Shown: positions 17,975 through 27,797 of the stretch, piece after piece
How positions within the stretch are numbered: position 1 is the first letter of the stretch
How the letters are laid out: every line of letters starts with the position of its first letter
Assembly: GCF_026625045.1 (NCBI RefSeq)
Contig: NZ_CP113089.1
Location: 2,656,090-2,720,089, forward strand
Length of the DNA: 64,000 nt
Source of the DNA: Microcella daejeonensis
GTDB taxonomy: Bacteria > Actinomycetota > Actinomycetes > Actinomycetales > Microbacteriaceae
Direction: 5' to 3'
The notes under the pieces: model-generated
Told to the model about the DNA's origin: nothing
The model's input: only the letters and a program-made list of their open reading frames with translations
Databases searched by the model: none
Position numbers and translations under genes: made by a program

Positions 17975-19252
17975 ATGCCCGACGACGGCGCGCCCGCGGC
18001 GCAGGCTGCGCGGCGCGCCGTCGAGGCGGTCTGGCGCATCGAGTCGCCCCGCCTCGTGGCGAGCCTCGTCGCGCTGACCCGCGACGTCGACCTCGCCGAG
18101 GATCTCGCGCAGGAGGCGCTCGTCGACGCCCTGCGGCAGTGGCCGGAGCAAGGGGTGCCGAGGAACCCCGGCGCCTGGCTCACCGCGGTGGCGAAGCGGC
18201 GCGCGATCGACGGCTGGCGGCGCCGGAGCGCGCTCGACGAGCGCTACCGCGGCATGGCGGCGCAGCTCGAGGAGTCGGCGGCCGACCCCTTCGACCCGAT
18301 CGACGACGAGATGCTGCGGCTCGTCTTCCTCGCCTGCCACCCCGTGCTGACCGTCGAGGCGCAGACCGCGCTGACGCTGAAGCTCGTGGCGGGGCTCACG
18401 AGCGAGCAGCTCGCCCGCCTGTTCCTCGTGCCCGTCGCGACCATGCAGCAGCGCATCGTGCGGGCGAAGAAGGCGCTCACCGCTGCGCGCGCCCCCTTCG
18501 AGGTGCCCGACCCGAGCGAGTGGACGACGCGGCTCGGCGGCGTGCTCGCGGTCGTGTACCTCGTCTTCACCGAGGGCTACGCGCCGACCACCGGCACCGC
18601 GACGGTGCAGCGCGAGCTCGCCGACGAGGCGCTGCGGCTCGGGCGCCGGCTGGCCGCCCTGCTCCCCCGCGAGCCGGAGGTGCACGGTCTGCTCGCCCTC
18701 ATGGAGCTGCAGCGCTCGCGCTTCGCCGCCCGCACGGCGCTGGACGGCAGCGCCATCCTCCTCGAGGATCAGGACCGCCGACGATGGGATGCCGCCGCCA
18801 TCGCCCGCGGACGCACCGCGCTCGCCCGGGCCGACGCCGCGGCCGCCGCGCGGCGCACCGCCCGCGGCGGCTACGCGCTCCAGGCGGCCATCGCCGAGCA
18901 GCACGCCGTCGCCCCGAGCGTCGCCGCCACCGATTGGGCCGCGATCGTGCTGCTCTACGAGGTGCTCGGCCGCGCCGCTCCGAGCCCGATCGTCGAGCTC
19001 AACCGCGCGGTCGCCGTGTCGATGTCCGAGGGCCCGGCGACCGCCCTTCGCATCGTGGACGGGCTCGCCGGCGACCCCCGGCTCGGGCGATCCGCGCTGC
19101 TGCCCGGCGTGCGCGGCGAGCTGCTGACCCGCCTCGGCCGCGTCGACGAGGCGCGCGCGGCGCTGCTGCTCGCCGCCGAGCGCGCGGGCAACGAGCGGCA
19201 GCGGGCGGTGCTGCTCGCCAAGGCGAGCGCGCTCGACCCGGCGGGGGCCTAG
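17975..19252 (+). CDS. ECF42-group RNA polymerase sigma factor
   Basis: 425 residues, much longer than a typical ECF sigma factor (~190). Sigma region 2 (residues ~25-90) includes DLAEDLAQEALVDALRQWPE; region 4 (~125-165) includes LTLKLVAGLTSEQLARLF. A ~240-residue C-terminal helical extension (DUF6596, then TPR-like repeats around VGDPRLGRS...RAGNERQRAVLLAKA) replaces an anti-sigma factor and is required for activity in studied ECF42 proteins. In operon with YciI and under a matching promoter. Stop codon shares CTAG with the converging SRPBCC gene. Confidence 0.9.
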   Translation: MPDDGAPAAQAARRAVEAVWRIESPRLVASLVALTRDVDLAEDLAQEALVDALRQWPEQGVPRNPGAWLTAVAKRRAIDGWRRRSALDERYRGMAAQLEESAADPFDPIDDEMLRLVFLACHPVLTVEAQTALTLKLVAGLTSEQLARLFLVPVATMQQRIVRAKKALTAARAPFEVPDPSEWTTRLGGVLAVVYLVFTEGYAPTTGTATVQRELADEALRLGRRLAALLPREPEVHGLLALMELQRSRFAARTALDGSAILLEDQDRRRWDAAAIARGRTALARADAAAAARRTARGGYALQAAIAEQHAVAPSVAATDWAAIVLLYEVLGRAAPSPIVELNRAVAVSMSEGPATALRIVDGLAGDPRLGRSALLPGVRGELLTRLGRVDEARAALLLAAERAGNERQRAVLLAKASALDPAGA

Positions 19253-19755
19253 GGCCTCGGCGGAGCATCCCCCCTCAGCAGGGCGTCGATCTGCCCCATC
19301 GCGCTCGACATCCCTTCGATCATGCCCATGCCGAGGATCCGCTCCATGTCGTCGAGCGAGTCGAAGCGCATGCGCGTGACCATGCGGGTGCGGTCGCCGT
19401 CGACCGCCTCGAGCTCGACCCGGCCGTGCATGACCGGCATGGAGCCGTCGGGTTCGCCGTCCTCCCCGCGGAACCCGTCATCGAACTCGAGCGCGCTCGG
19501 TTCGTCGACGAGCGTGAAGCGCATCCAGGCCGCGCTCGTCGCGCCGTCCGGCCCCGTCATGGCGTACGGCGAGTAGCCGCCGACCGCGAGCTCGTGATCG
19601 GGGAACGAGGCGGGCCAGCCGGGAGGCCCCCACCACTGCTCGAGCTGCCGCGCGTCGGCCCAGAGCTGCCAGACCCGCGTCGGCGGGGCGTCGAACTCGG
19701 CCGTGAGCACCAGCGTCATGGCGTCCTTCTCGATCTCGGAACTGATGACGGGCAT
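19249..19755 (-). CDS. SRPBCC (AHSA1-like) domain protein
   Basis: 168 residues with the START/Bet v1-like fold: FDAPPTRVWQLWADARQLEQWWGPPGWP at the N-terminus is the standard AHSA1 signature, followed by a beta-rich middle and a long C-terminal helix ending in MGQIDALLRG. It lies 41 bp downstream of an ArsR-type regulator in the same direction; such ArsR-SRPBCC pairs are widespread, with unknown ligands. Its stop codon overlaps that of the ECF42 sigma gene within CTAG. Confidence 0.85.
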   Translation of the reverse strand: MPVISSEIEKDAMTLVLTAEFDAPPTRVWQLWADARQLEQWWGPPGWPASFPDHELAVGGYSPYAMTGPDGATSAAWMRFTLVDEPSALEFDDGFRGEDGEPDGSMPVMHGRVELEAVDGDRTRMVTRMRFDSLDDMERILGMGMIEGMSSAMGQIDALLRGDAPPRP

Positions 19756-19796
19756 CCCCGCCTCCTCTCCCCCGCCGTCGGGCGGGGCTGCGCCGC

Positions 19797-20129
19797 TCAG
19801 CCCTCGGCCAGCAGCCGCTCCATGCCGGCGGCGCGGTGCCGCCAGAGGCTCTCGTACTGCTCGAGCAGCGCACGGGCGCGCTCGAGGGGTTCGGGGTCGA
19901 CGTGCACGAGCTGCTCCCTGCCGCGGCGCCGCTTCGTGACGAGGCCGGCGCGCACGAGCACGGCGACGTGCTTCTGCACCGCCGCGAAGCTCATCGCGTA
20001 GCCGGCCGCGAGGGCGCTGACCGAGAGCTCGTCGACGGCCGCCCGGGCGAGGATGTCGCGCCGGGTGGCATCGGCGAGCGCCTGGAACAGGCGGTCGGTG
20101 GCCTCGTCGGCCTCTGTTTGTACAACCAT
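19797..20129 (-). CDS. ArsR-family winged-helix regulator
   Basis: 110 residues. A single winged helix: LFQALADATRRDILARA, ELSVSALAAGYAMSFAAVQKHVAVLVRAGLV (HTH), then the KRRRGREQLVHVDP wing. No metal-binding cysteine motif is present, so it is the general ArsR type paired with SRPBCC proteins. The ATG has no RBS; TAACGT ends 8 nt upstream, giving a leaderless message, and the start codon lies inside a palindrome that is probably its own operator. Confidence 0.85.
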   Translation of the reverse strand: MVVQTEADEATDRLFQALADATRRDILARAAVDELSVSALAAGYAMSFAAVQKHVAVLVRAGLVTKRRRGREQLVHVDPEPLERARALLEQYESLWRHRAAGMERLLAEG

Positions 20130-20143
20130 TTGGTTGCACGTTA
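20125..20143 (-). promoter_or_regulatory. ArsR operator CAACCA-N2-TGGTTG over the start codon, with -10 TAACGT
   Basis: A perfect 6-2-6 palindrome (20125-20138 region) embeds the ATG of the arsR gene; acgtta at 20138-20143 is the -10 on the minus strand. Repressor binding here would block both promoter escape and the start codon. Confidence 0.55.
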
Positions 20144-20234
20144 GCGCGCGGCGAGCATCCGCACAAGGGGTTCGGGATGCCCGCTCCCTCGCCCGCGCAC
20201 GCACGCACCCCGCCCGGGGCGTACCGTTAAGGTC

Positions 20235-21989
20235 ATGACGCCTCCTGAGACGACCGCCACCACCGAGGCCGATAGCGCGCCCACCATCACCTTCGCCGAG
20301 CTGGGCCTGAGCGACGACGTCATGACGGCGCTCAAGGAGGTCGGCTACGAGCACCCCTCCGCCATCCAGGCCGCGACCATCCCGACCCTGCTGAACGGGC
20401 GCGACGTCGTCGGGCTCGCCCAGACCGGAACCGGCAAGACCGCCGCCTTCGCGCTGCCGATCCTCTCGCGGCTCGACCTGGCGCAGAAGACCCCGCAGGC
20501 CCTCGTGCTCGCCCCCACCCGCGAGCTCGCGCTGCAGGTCTGCGAGGCCTTCGAGAAGTACGCCTCCGCCATGCGCGGCGTGCACGTGCTGCCCGTCTAC
20601 GGCGGCCAGGCCTACGGCGTGCAGCTCTCGGCCCTGCGCCGCGGCGTGCACATCGTCGTCGGCACCCCCGGTCGCATCATGGACCACCTCGACAAGGGCA
20701 CCCTCGACCTCAGCGAGCTCAAGTACCTCGTGCTCGACGAGGCCGACGAGATGCTCAAGATGGGCTTCGCGGAGGACGTCGAGACGATCCTCGCCGACAC
20801 CCCCGACGACAAGCAGGTCGCCCTGTTCTCGGCGACGATGCCCGCCGCGATCCGCCGCATCTCGAAGCAGTACCTCAACGACCCCGACGAGATCACGGTC
20901 AAGACCAAGACCACGACCTCGGTCAACACGACCCAGCGCTACCTGATGGTCTCGTACCCGCAGAAGGTCGACGCCCTCACGCGCATCCTCGAGGTCGAGA
21001 ACTTCGAGGGCATGATCGTCTTCGTCCGCACGAAGAACGAGACCGAGACGCTCGCCGAGAAGCTGCGCGCTCGCGGCTACTCGGCCCAGGCCATCAACGG
21101 CGACGTCGCCCAGGTGCAGCGCGAGCGCACCGTCGAGCAGCTCAAGTCGGGCGCCCTCGACATCCTCGTCGCCACCGACGTCGCCGCCCGCGGCCTCGAC
21201 GTCGAGCGCATCAGCCACGTCATCAACTACGACATCCCGATCGACACCGAGTCGTACGTGCACCGCATCGGCCGCACGGGCCGCGCCGGCCGCTCGGGCG
21301 ACGCGATCAGCTTCGTCACCCCGCGCGAGCGCCGCCTGCTCGACGCCATCGAGCGGGCCACCCGCCAGCCGCTCACGCAGATGCAGCTTCCGAGCGTCGA
21401 CGACGTCAACGCCACGCGCCTCAGCCGCTTCGACGACGCCATCACCGAGGCGCTGCAGAACGCCGAGCTCATGAGCGTGTTCCGCGACGTCATCGGCCAC
21501 TACGTCGAGCACCACGACGTTCCCGAGGCCGACGTGGCCGCGGCCCTCGCCGTCGTCTCGCAGGGCGGCACCCCGCTGCTGCTCACGAAGGACGACCTGC
21601 GCCCGCCGCGCGAGAACCGCCCCGAGCGGGATGCCCGTTCCGGCGACGATCGCGGCGAGCGGCAGCCCCGCCGCAGCCGCGAGGGCCAGTCGGCTCTGGT
21701 GCCGTACCGCATCGAGGTCGGCCGCCGCCACCGCGTCGAGCCCCGGCAGATCGTGGGAGCGCTCGCCAACGAGGGCGGCCTCAGCCGCGACGACTTCGGC
21801 GCGATCAAGATCATGCCGGACTTCTCGATCGTCGAGCTGCCGGCGTCGCTCTCGTCGGAGACCATGCGCAAGCTCGAGTCGACCCGCATCAGCGGGCAGC
21901 TGATCTCGCTGCAGCTCGACCGCGGCCCGCGCGGCAAGCGCCCCGCGCGCGACGGCGACGACCGCCCGGCCCGCAAGCCGCGCTACTAG
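20235..21989 (+). CDS. DEAD-box ATP-dependent RNA helicase, CsdA/DeaD type
   Basis: 584 residues. Q motif around FAELGLSDDVMTAL; motif I AQTGTGKT at 62-69; PTREL; motif II DEAD at 168-171; SAT in LFSATMP; ARGLDVERISHVINYD and HRIGRTGRAGRSG in the second RecA domain. A charged RGxR-rich linker leads to a C-terminal DbpA-like RNA-binding domain (VPYRIEVGRRHRVEPRQIVG...FSIVELPASL), then a basic tail. Such enzymes remodel structured RNA in ribosome assembly and cold adaptation. The ATG has TACCGT 7 nt upstream (leaderless). Confidence 0.93.
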   Translation: MTPPETTATTEADSAPTITFAELGLSDDVMTALKEVGYEHPSAIQAATIPTLLNGRDVVGLAQTGTGKTAAFALPILSRLDLAQKTPQALVLAPTRELALQVCEAFEKYASAMRGVHVLPVYGGQAYGVQLSALRRGVHIVVGTPGRIMDHLDKGTLDLSELKYLVLDEADEMLKMGFAEDVETILADTPDDKQVALFSATMPAAIRRISKQYLNDPDEITVKTKTTTSVNTTQRYLMVSYPQKVDALTRILEVENFEGMIVFVRTKNETETLAEKLRARGYSAQAINGDVAQVQRERTVEQLKSGALDILVATDVAARGLDVERISHVINYDIPIDTESYVHRIGRTGRAGRSGDAISFVTPRERRLLDAIERATRQPLTQMQLPSVDDVNATRLSRFDDAITEALQNAELMSVFRDVIGHYVEHHDVPEADVAAALAVVSQGGTPLLLTKDDLRPPRENRPERDARSGDDRGERQPRRSREGQSALVPYRIEVGRRHRVEPRQIVGALANEGGLSRDDFGAIKIMPDFSIVELPASLSSETMRKLESTRISGQLISLQLDRGPRGKRPARDGDDRPARKPRY

Positions 21990-22061
21990 CGGCGCTGCGG
22001 GCAGGCGGATATCCATCGCGCGACGGAGGATTCGTCACGCGAGTGCGCCTACCGTGGAGGG

Positions 22062-22190
22062 ATGGACACCGTCTCGCTGCTCATGGGCGCCGTGATCGCG
22101 TCCATCGTCTGGATCTGCGTCGTGCCGTGGAGCAAGCTCGCCCGCCTGCGTGAGTTCGATGCGCAGCGCGACGAGCCCGGCACCGAGTAG
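22062..22190 (+). CDS. 42-residue single-pass membrane protein
   Basis: A short frame begins MDTVSLLMGAVIASIVWICV and continues with VPWSKLARLREF and an acidic end. One hydrophobic segment (residues ~4-21) precedes a basic amphipathic stretch, giving an N-out, C-in small membrane protein. TACCGT at 22050-22055 lies 6 nt before the ATG, the same leaderless promoter layout as neighbouring genes, and coding-type third-position bias is present. It is too short for family assignment. Confidence 0.5.
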   Translation: MDTVSLLMGAVIASIVWICVVPWSKLARLREFDAQRDEPGTE

Positions 22191-22246
22191 AGCACTGCGC
22201 CTCCCGCCGACCGCTCACGTCGGACCCGATCTGTCGACACGCGCCG

Positions 22247-23170
22247 TCAGGACGAGACGTCGCGCAGGTCGCTCCACCACGCGGCGATGAGCGGCACGAT
22301 GCGCTCGTCGATCGGGCGCCGAGCATCCACCCGGTAGGTGCGCAGCGTCGCGCGCGGCTGGGTGCGGAGGATGTGGCTGACGCCCTCGAGCTCGACGGTG
22401 CGCGTCGATCCGCCGGTGCGCGCCGCGATCACGGCGAGATCCTCGGGCGGGGATTGCAGGTCGAGCGACCCGGTGACCGCCAGGAGGGGCACCGAGGCCG
22501 CGTCGAGATCGGCGCGCGGGTCGTAGGCCATGAACTCGCGGAACCACCGCGCGTTGACGCGCGCGCCGCCGACGCGCTCGACGTCGCCGGTCGTGCGCAG
22601 CAGCCGCTGCCGGTTCTTCTCGGTCTGCCTCTCGAGGTCGGTGCGCAGCAGCCGCAGCAGCGCGCGCAGCGGGCGAGGGAGGTCGCCCGAGAGGGCTCGC
22701 GCCTGCCACCGCAGCACCTCGAGACCGGAGCGCGCATAGCCGCTGAGCATGACGGCGCCGGCGATGCCGGGGCGCAGCGCAGCTACGCGCGCCGCCAGCG
22801 CCGCGCCCTCGCTGTGCCCGATGACGAGCACGGGCAGGTCGCCGCCGAGCGCGTCGTCGACGACCCCGAGCGCGTCGTCGAGCAGATCGTCGAAGCCCGT
22901 CGTCAGGAACTCGCCCTCCGACGCCCCGACTCCGCGCTTGTCCCACCGCACGCTCTCGATGCCGTGGCCGGCGAGGCTCTCGGCGAGCTGACGCTGGATG
23001 CCCAGCGCGAGGCCTCTGCCATCGCCGTCGCGATCGATCGGGCCGCTGCCGGCGAGCAGCACGGCGAGAGCGGTCGGCTGCTCGACGTGCCGCCGCACGC
23101 CGAGGAGCCGCACGGCCCCGTGCCGCTCGAACGGCCGCTCGAACGGCCGCTCGACAGGTGCCGGCGTCAT
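22247..23170 (-). CDS. alpha/beta-hydrolase (dienelactone hydrolase/esterase-like)
   Basis: 307 residues. Strands LAVLLAGSGPIDRDGDG and VRWDKRGVGASEG lead to the nucleophile elbow GHSEGA (Ser near residue 124); PLLAVTGSLDLQSPPED carries the likely acid Asp and GVSHILR the catalytic His. This is the pattern of YqkD/FrsA-like peptidase-type esterases. The N-terminus has a tandem ERPFERPFER run encoded by 12-bp repeats. The start ATG overlaps the stop of the upstream small gene by four bases (ATGA), so the two are cotranslated. Confidence 0.8.
   Translation of the reverse strand: MTPAPVERPFERPFERHGAVRLLGVRRHVEQPTALAVLLAGSGPIDRDGDGRGLALGIQRQLAESLAGHGIESVRWDKRGVGASEGEFLTTGFDDLLDDALGVVDDALGGDLPVLVIGHSEGAALAARVAALRPGIAGAVMLSGYARSGLEVLRWQARALSGDLPRPLRALLRLLRTDLERQTEKNRQRLLRTTGDVERVGGARVNARWFREFMAYDPRADLDAASVPLLAVTGSLDLQSPPEDLAVIAARTGGSTRTVELEGVSHILRTQPRATLRTYRVDARRPIDERIVPLIAAWWSDLRDVSS
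23125..23155. repeat. 12-bp tandem repeat, 2.6 copies
   Basis: gctcgaacggcc is repeated twice exactly and then as a partial third unit. It encodes the E-R-P-F run at the N-terminus of the hydrolase and is in frame, so copy-number change would not disrupt the gene. Confidence 0.7.
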
Positions 23171-23532
23171 GAGCCGCTCCCCTCGAGGGCCGCCCGCAGC
23201 GCGGTGGCGCGCGCCGCGGCGTCGTGCACCGAGACCACGATCCGTTGCACCGGGCCGTCGGTCGCCGTGATCTCGAGCGCGGGCCCGCGACCCCGGACGA
23301 CGGCGAGCGTCGCGCCCTGCCGACGCCGCCACGTGCCGATCTTGCGCGCTCCTGGCACGCCGAGACCCGGCGCGCGGACGCCCGCCACCGCGGCCATCCC
23401 GTCGGGGACGACCGCGATCGCGGCGATGTCGCGCGCCAGGATGCGGGCGTCGCCGCGCAGGGCGAGCACGCGATCGATCAGCCCGAGGCGCAGCGTGATG
23501 CCGCTCGGGTCGGCGTGAAGGGTCGTGGGCAT
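23167..23532 (-). CDS. small PH-like hypothetical protein
   Basis: 121 residues. Beta-rich sequence with ITLRLGLIDRVLALRGDARI, then DIAAIAVVPDG, RKIGTWRRRQGATLAVVRGRGPALEI and a C-terminal helix. This resembles bacterial PH-domain proteins of about 120 residues but I cannot name a family with certainty. It lies immediately upstream of the hydrolase and shares an ATGA overlap. The ATG has an aggaggc RBS region (tcccgacaggaggccccc on the minus strand). A divergent HTH regulator starts 160 bp away. Confidence 0.6.
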   Translation of the reverse strand: MPTTLHADPSGITLRLGLIDRVLALRGDARILARDIAAIAVVPDGMAAVAGVRAPGLGVPGARKIGTWRRRQGATLAVVRGRGPALEITATDGPVQRIVVSVHDAAARATALRAALEGSGS

Positions 23533-23616
23533 GGGGGCCTCCTGTCGGGAACGTCGTGGTGCCGACGCGCGATTCCGCCGCAGGAAGCGGGAATCCGGGT
23601 CGGTGCATCCCATTGT

Positions 23617-23651
23617 TATCATGCTTGATACCATTACTGCAATTGATAGCG
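23617..23651. promoter_or_regulatory. AT-rich operator-like repeats TATCA-N4-TGATA and TTGATA
   Basis: In a strongly GC-rich setting, 23608-23650 is AT-rich. It contains the inverted repeat TATCA (23617-23621)/TGATA (23626-23630) and a further TTGATA copy at 23643-23648. It sits between the hydrolase operon and the HTH gene, so it may bind that regulator or act as the promoter. Confidence 0.4.
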
Positions 23652-23691
23652 TTGAGGCCGATCGACCCTGTCGACCATCGGGAAGGAACCC

Positions 23692-24219
23692 ATGACGACG
23701 TCCGAGCTGCTGCTGCACCCCGTCCGCCTCCGCATCGTCCAGGCGATGCTCGGGCACGCGCAGACCACGACGCGCGAGCTCGCCGACCGCTTGGGCGACG
23801 TCGCGCCGGCGACCCTCTACCGGCACGTCGCCGCGCTCGTCGACGGCGGGGTGATCGAGGTCGTCGCCGAGACTCGCGTGCGCGGCGCGACCGAGCGCTC
23901 CCTGCGGCTCGACGTCTCCCGCACGAGCGTCGACCCCGACGACGACGGGCTCGTCGATGCGGGGCGCGCCCGCGCCGGCTTCCTCGCCTACCTGGCCTCG
24001 CTCGCCTCGGCCTTCGACGACTACCTGGCCGCGCCGCGGTCGACGCTCGAGGCCGACCTCGTCGGGTTCCGCCAGGTGGCCGTGTTCGCGACGGACGAGG
24101 AGTGGCGAGAGGTCGCCGCGACGATCCGGGATGCCCTGCTCCCGCTCACCGAGCGCGCCGAGCGTCCGGACGGCGCACGGCGCCGCATCCTCGGCACCGT
24201 GAGCCTGCCGGTCGACTGA
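23692..24219 (+). CDS. ArsR-like HTH transcriptional regulator
   Basis: 175 residues. LLLHPVRLRIVQAMLGHAQTTTRELADRLGDVAPATLYRHVAALVDGG is a winged-helix DNA-binding domain of the ArsR/helix_turn_helix type, followed by an IEVVAE wing. The C-terminal ~110 residues are helical and likely dimerise or bind ligand. RBS gaaggaa precedes the ATG by about 6 nt. It is divergent from the PH-like/hydrolase operon and probably controls it and itself through repeats at 23617-23651. Confidence 0.8.
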   Translation: MTTSELLLHPVRLRIVQAMLGHAQTTTRELADRLGDVAPATLYRHVAALVDGGVIEVVAETRVRGATERSLRLDVSRTSVDPDDDGLVDAGRARAGFLAYLASLASAFDDYLAAPRSTLEADLVGFRQVAVFATDEEWREVAATIRDALLPLTERAERPDGARRRILGTVSLPVD

Positions 24220-24237
24220 CCCGCGCGCGGCGGGAGG

Positions 24238-26079
<1,842 letters not shown>

Positions 26080-26092
26080 CTACTCTCGGGGC

Positions 26093-26737
26093 ATGCGCGA
26101 GGTCGACGGCGAAGTGCGGGTATCCCCCGCGTCCGAGGCGCTCTGGGGCGACCTCCAACTCGTGCTGACGGGCGCCGCGGGGCGCTGCCAGTGCGAGCGC
26201 ATCCGCATGGGCGACCGCGAGTGGTGGCACCTGCCCGTCGAGCAGCACCGTGCCGTGCTGCGCAGCGAGGTGGGGTGCGACGACCCGGGTGATGCCGGGC
26301 CCGGCAGCGGCATCCTGCGCGACCCGCTGCGCACGATCGGCCTGATCGCCCACCTCGACGGCGAGCCCGCCGGGTGGTGCGCGGTGGATGCCCGCCCCGC
26401 GTTCCGCCGTCTGGCCGGCAGCCCGGTGCCCTGGGCCGGCCGCACCGAGTCGAAGACCGACGAGACGGTCTGGGCGATCGCCTGCCTCATCGTCCGGAGC
26501 GGCTTCCGCGATCGCGGACTCACCTACCCGCTCGTGGCCGCCGCCGTCGAGCACGCGCGTGCCCGCGGTGCCCGGGCGATCGAGGGCTACCCCATGCTCA
26601 CGCACGGCGAGCGCGTCACGTGGGACGAGCTCAACGTCGGACCGGTCGGGCCGTTCCTCGCCGCGGGGTTCACCGAGGTGAGCCGGCCGACGAAGCGCCG
26701 CGTCGTCATGCGCCTCGAGCTCGCCGGCGACGAGTAG
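26093..26737 (+). CDS. GNAT-family N-acetyltransferase
   Basis: 214 residues. C-terminal GNAT core: WAIACLIVRSGFRDRGLTYPLVAAAVEHARARGARAIEGYP contains the acetyl-CoA-binding R-x-x-G-like turn (RDRGLT). The N-terminus has CQCERIRM, typical of the subgroup that also includes the protein at 60220 (SHCWCRWWLS). ATG preceded by TACTCT with a 6-nt gap (leaderless). Substrate unknown. Converges on the CNNM/CBS pair. Confidence 0.8.
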   Translation: MREVDGEVRVSPASEALWGDLQLVLTGAAGRCQCERIRMGDREWWHLPVEQHRAVLRSEVGCDDPGDAGPGSGILRDPLRTIGLIAHLDGEPAGWCAVDARPAFRRLAGSPVPWAGRTESKTDETVWAIACLIVRSGFRDRGLTYPLVAAAVEHARARGARAIEGYPMLTHGERVTWDELNVGPVGPFLAAGFTEVSRPTKRRVVMRLELAGDE

Positions 26738-26759
26738 AGCGCCGCCCGGCCGACGAGCC

Positions 26760-27797
26760 CTAGATCGCCGCGATCCGCTCCTCCGGCTGCGGCAGCACCT
26801 TGCGCAGCACGTCCGACAACGTGACGACGCCGACGACCCGACCGTCGTCGATCACGATGGCGAGCTGCTGGCTGAGCGCGCGCATGCGGGCGAGCGTCTC
26901 GTACACGGGGGTGTCGGCGGCGAGCACGAGGGCGTCGCGGGCGAAGGGCGCCGCGGCCGCCTCCGGCTCGTCGAGCAGCGTGTCGCGCACGTGCACGACG
27001 CGCGGCACCTCGGCGCCGGGGGCGGCCGGGTCGCCGAACAGGATGCGCATGTGCCCCGAGGCGGCCGCGGCGGCCTGCACCTCGGCGACGGTCGCCGTCA
27101 CGGGCACCGCGGTCGGCGTCGCGCTCGCGTCGACGAGCTCGTCGAGGCGCAGCGTCTCGAGGTCGATGACGCCCTCGAGCGAGTCGCGGAACTCGGGCTC
27201 GAGCGCCCCGCTGCGGGCGGAGAGCTCGACGAGGTGCCGGATGGTGTCGACGTTCTGCCCGCCGACGGCCGCGCTCTCGACGGGCTCGACGCCCGAGGCG
27301 CGCACGAGGCGGTTGGCGATGCTGTTGACCCAGCCGAGCAGCGGACGGAACGGCCAGATGTAGATGCGCGACGGGATCCCGATGACCTTCGCCGCGGTCT
27401 CGGGGTGCGCGATCGCCCACGACTTGGGGGCCATCTCGCCGACGACGAGGTGCAGGAAGGTGACGATGAGCAGCGACAACCCGAAGGCGAGCGCGCCGGC
27501 GCCCCACTCGGGCAGGCCCCAGCTCTCGAAGATCGGGCCCATCCAGTAGTCGAGCGCGGGCTTGGTGATGGCGCCGAGCGCGAAGGTGCACGCGGTGATG
27601 CCGAGCTGCGCGCCGGCGAGCATGAGCGTGAGCTCGTTGACGCCGCGCAGGGCCGCCCGAGCCGAGGGGTCGGTCGCGGCCGTCTCCTCGAGGCGGTGGC
27701 GGCGGGCGCCGAGCAGGGCGAACTCGATGATGACGAAGAAGGCGCTGAGCGCGATGAGGCCGATGGTGGCCAGCGTGACGATGATGCCCTCGCTCAT
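26760..27797 (-). CDS. CNNM/CBS-domain membrane protein (hemolysin-family, CorC-like), short
   Basis: 345 residues. An N-terminal CNNM domain with three hydrophobic helices (about 5-25, 55-75, 90-115; HLVVGEMAPKSWAI is the signature) is followed by a CBS pair (HMRILFGDP...VGVVTLSDVLRKVLP). It lacks the C-terminal CorC_HlyC domain of its neighbour. Proteins of this family (CorC/YoaE, mammalian CNNM) extrude Mg2+ and related divalent cations; older annotations call them hemolysins. Start ATG overlaps the upstream stop by four bases, so the two form one operon and possibly a heteromer. Confidence 0.85.
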   Translation of the reverse strand: MSEGIIVTLATIGLIALSAFFVIIEFALLGARRHRLEETAATDPSARAALRGVNELTLMLAGAQLGITACTFALGAITKPALDYWMGPIFESWGLPEWGAGALAFGLSLLIVTFLHLVVGEMAPKSWAIAHPETAAKVIGIPSRIYIWPFRPLLGWVNSIANRLVRASGVEPVESAAVGGQNVDTIRHLVELSARSGALEPEFRDSLEGVIDLETLRLDELVDASATPTAVPVTATVAEVQAAAAASGHMRILFGDPAAPGAEVPRVVHVRDTLLDEPEAAAAPFARDALVLAADTPVYETLARMRALSQQLAIVIDDGRVVGVVTLSDVLRKVLPQPEERIAAI

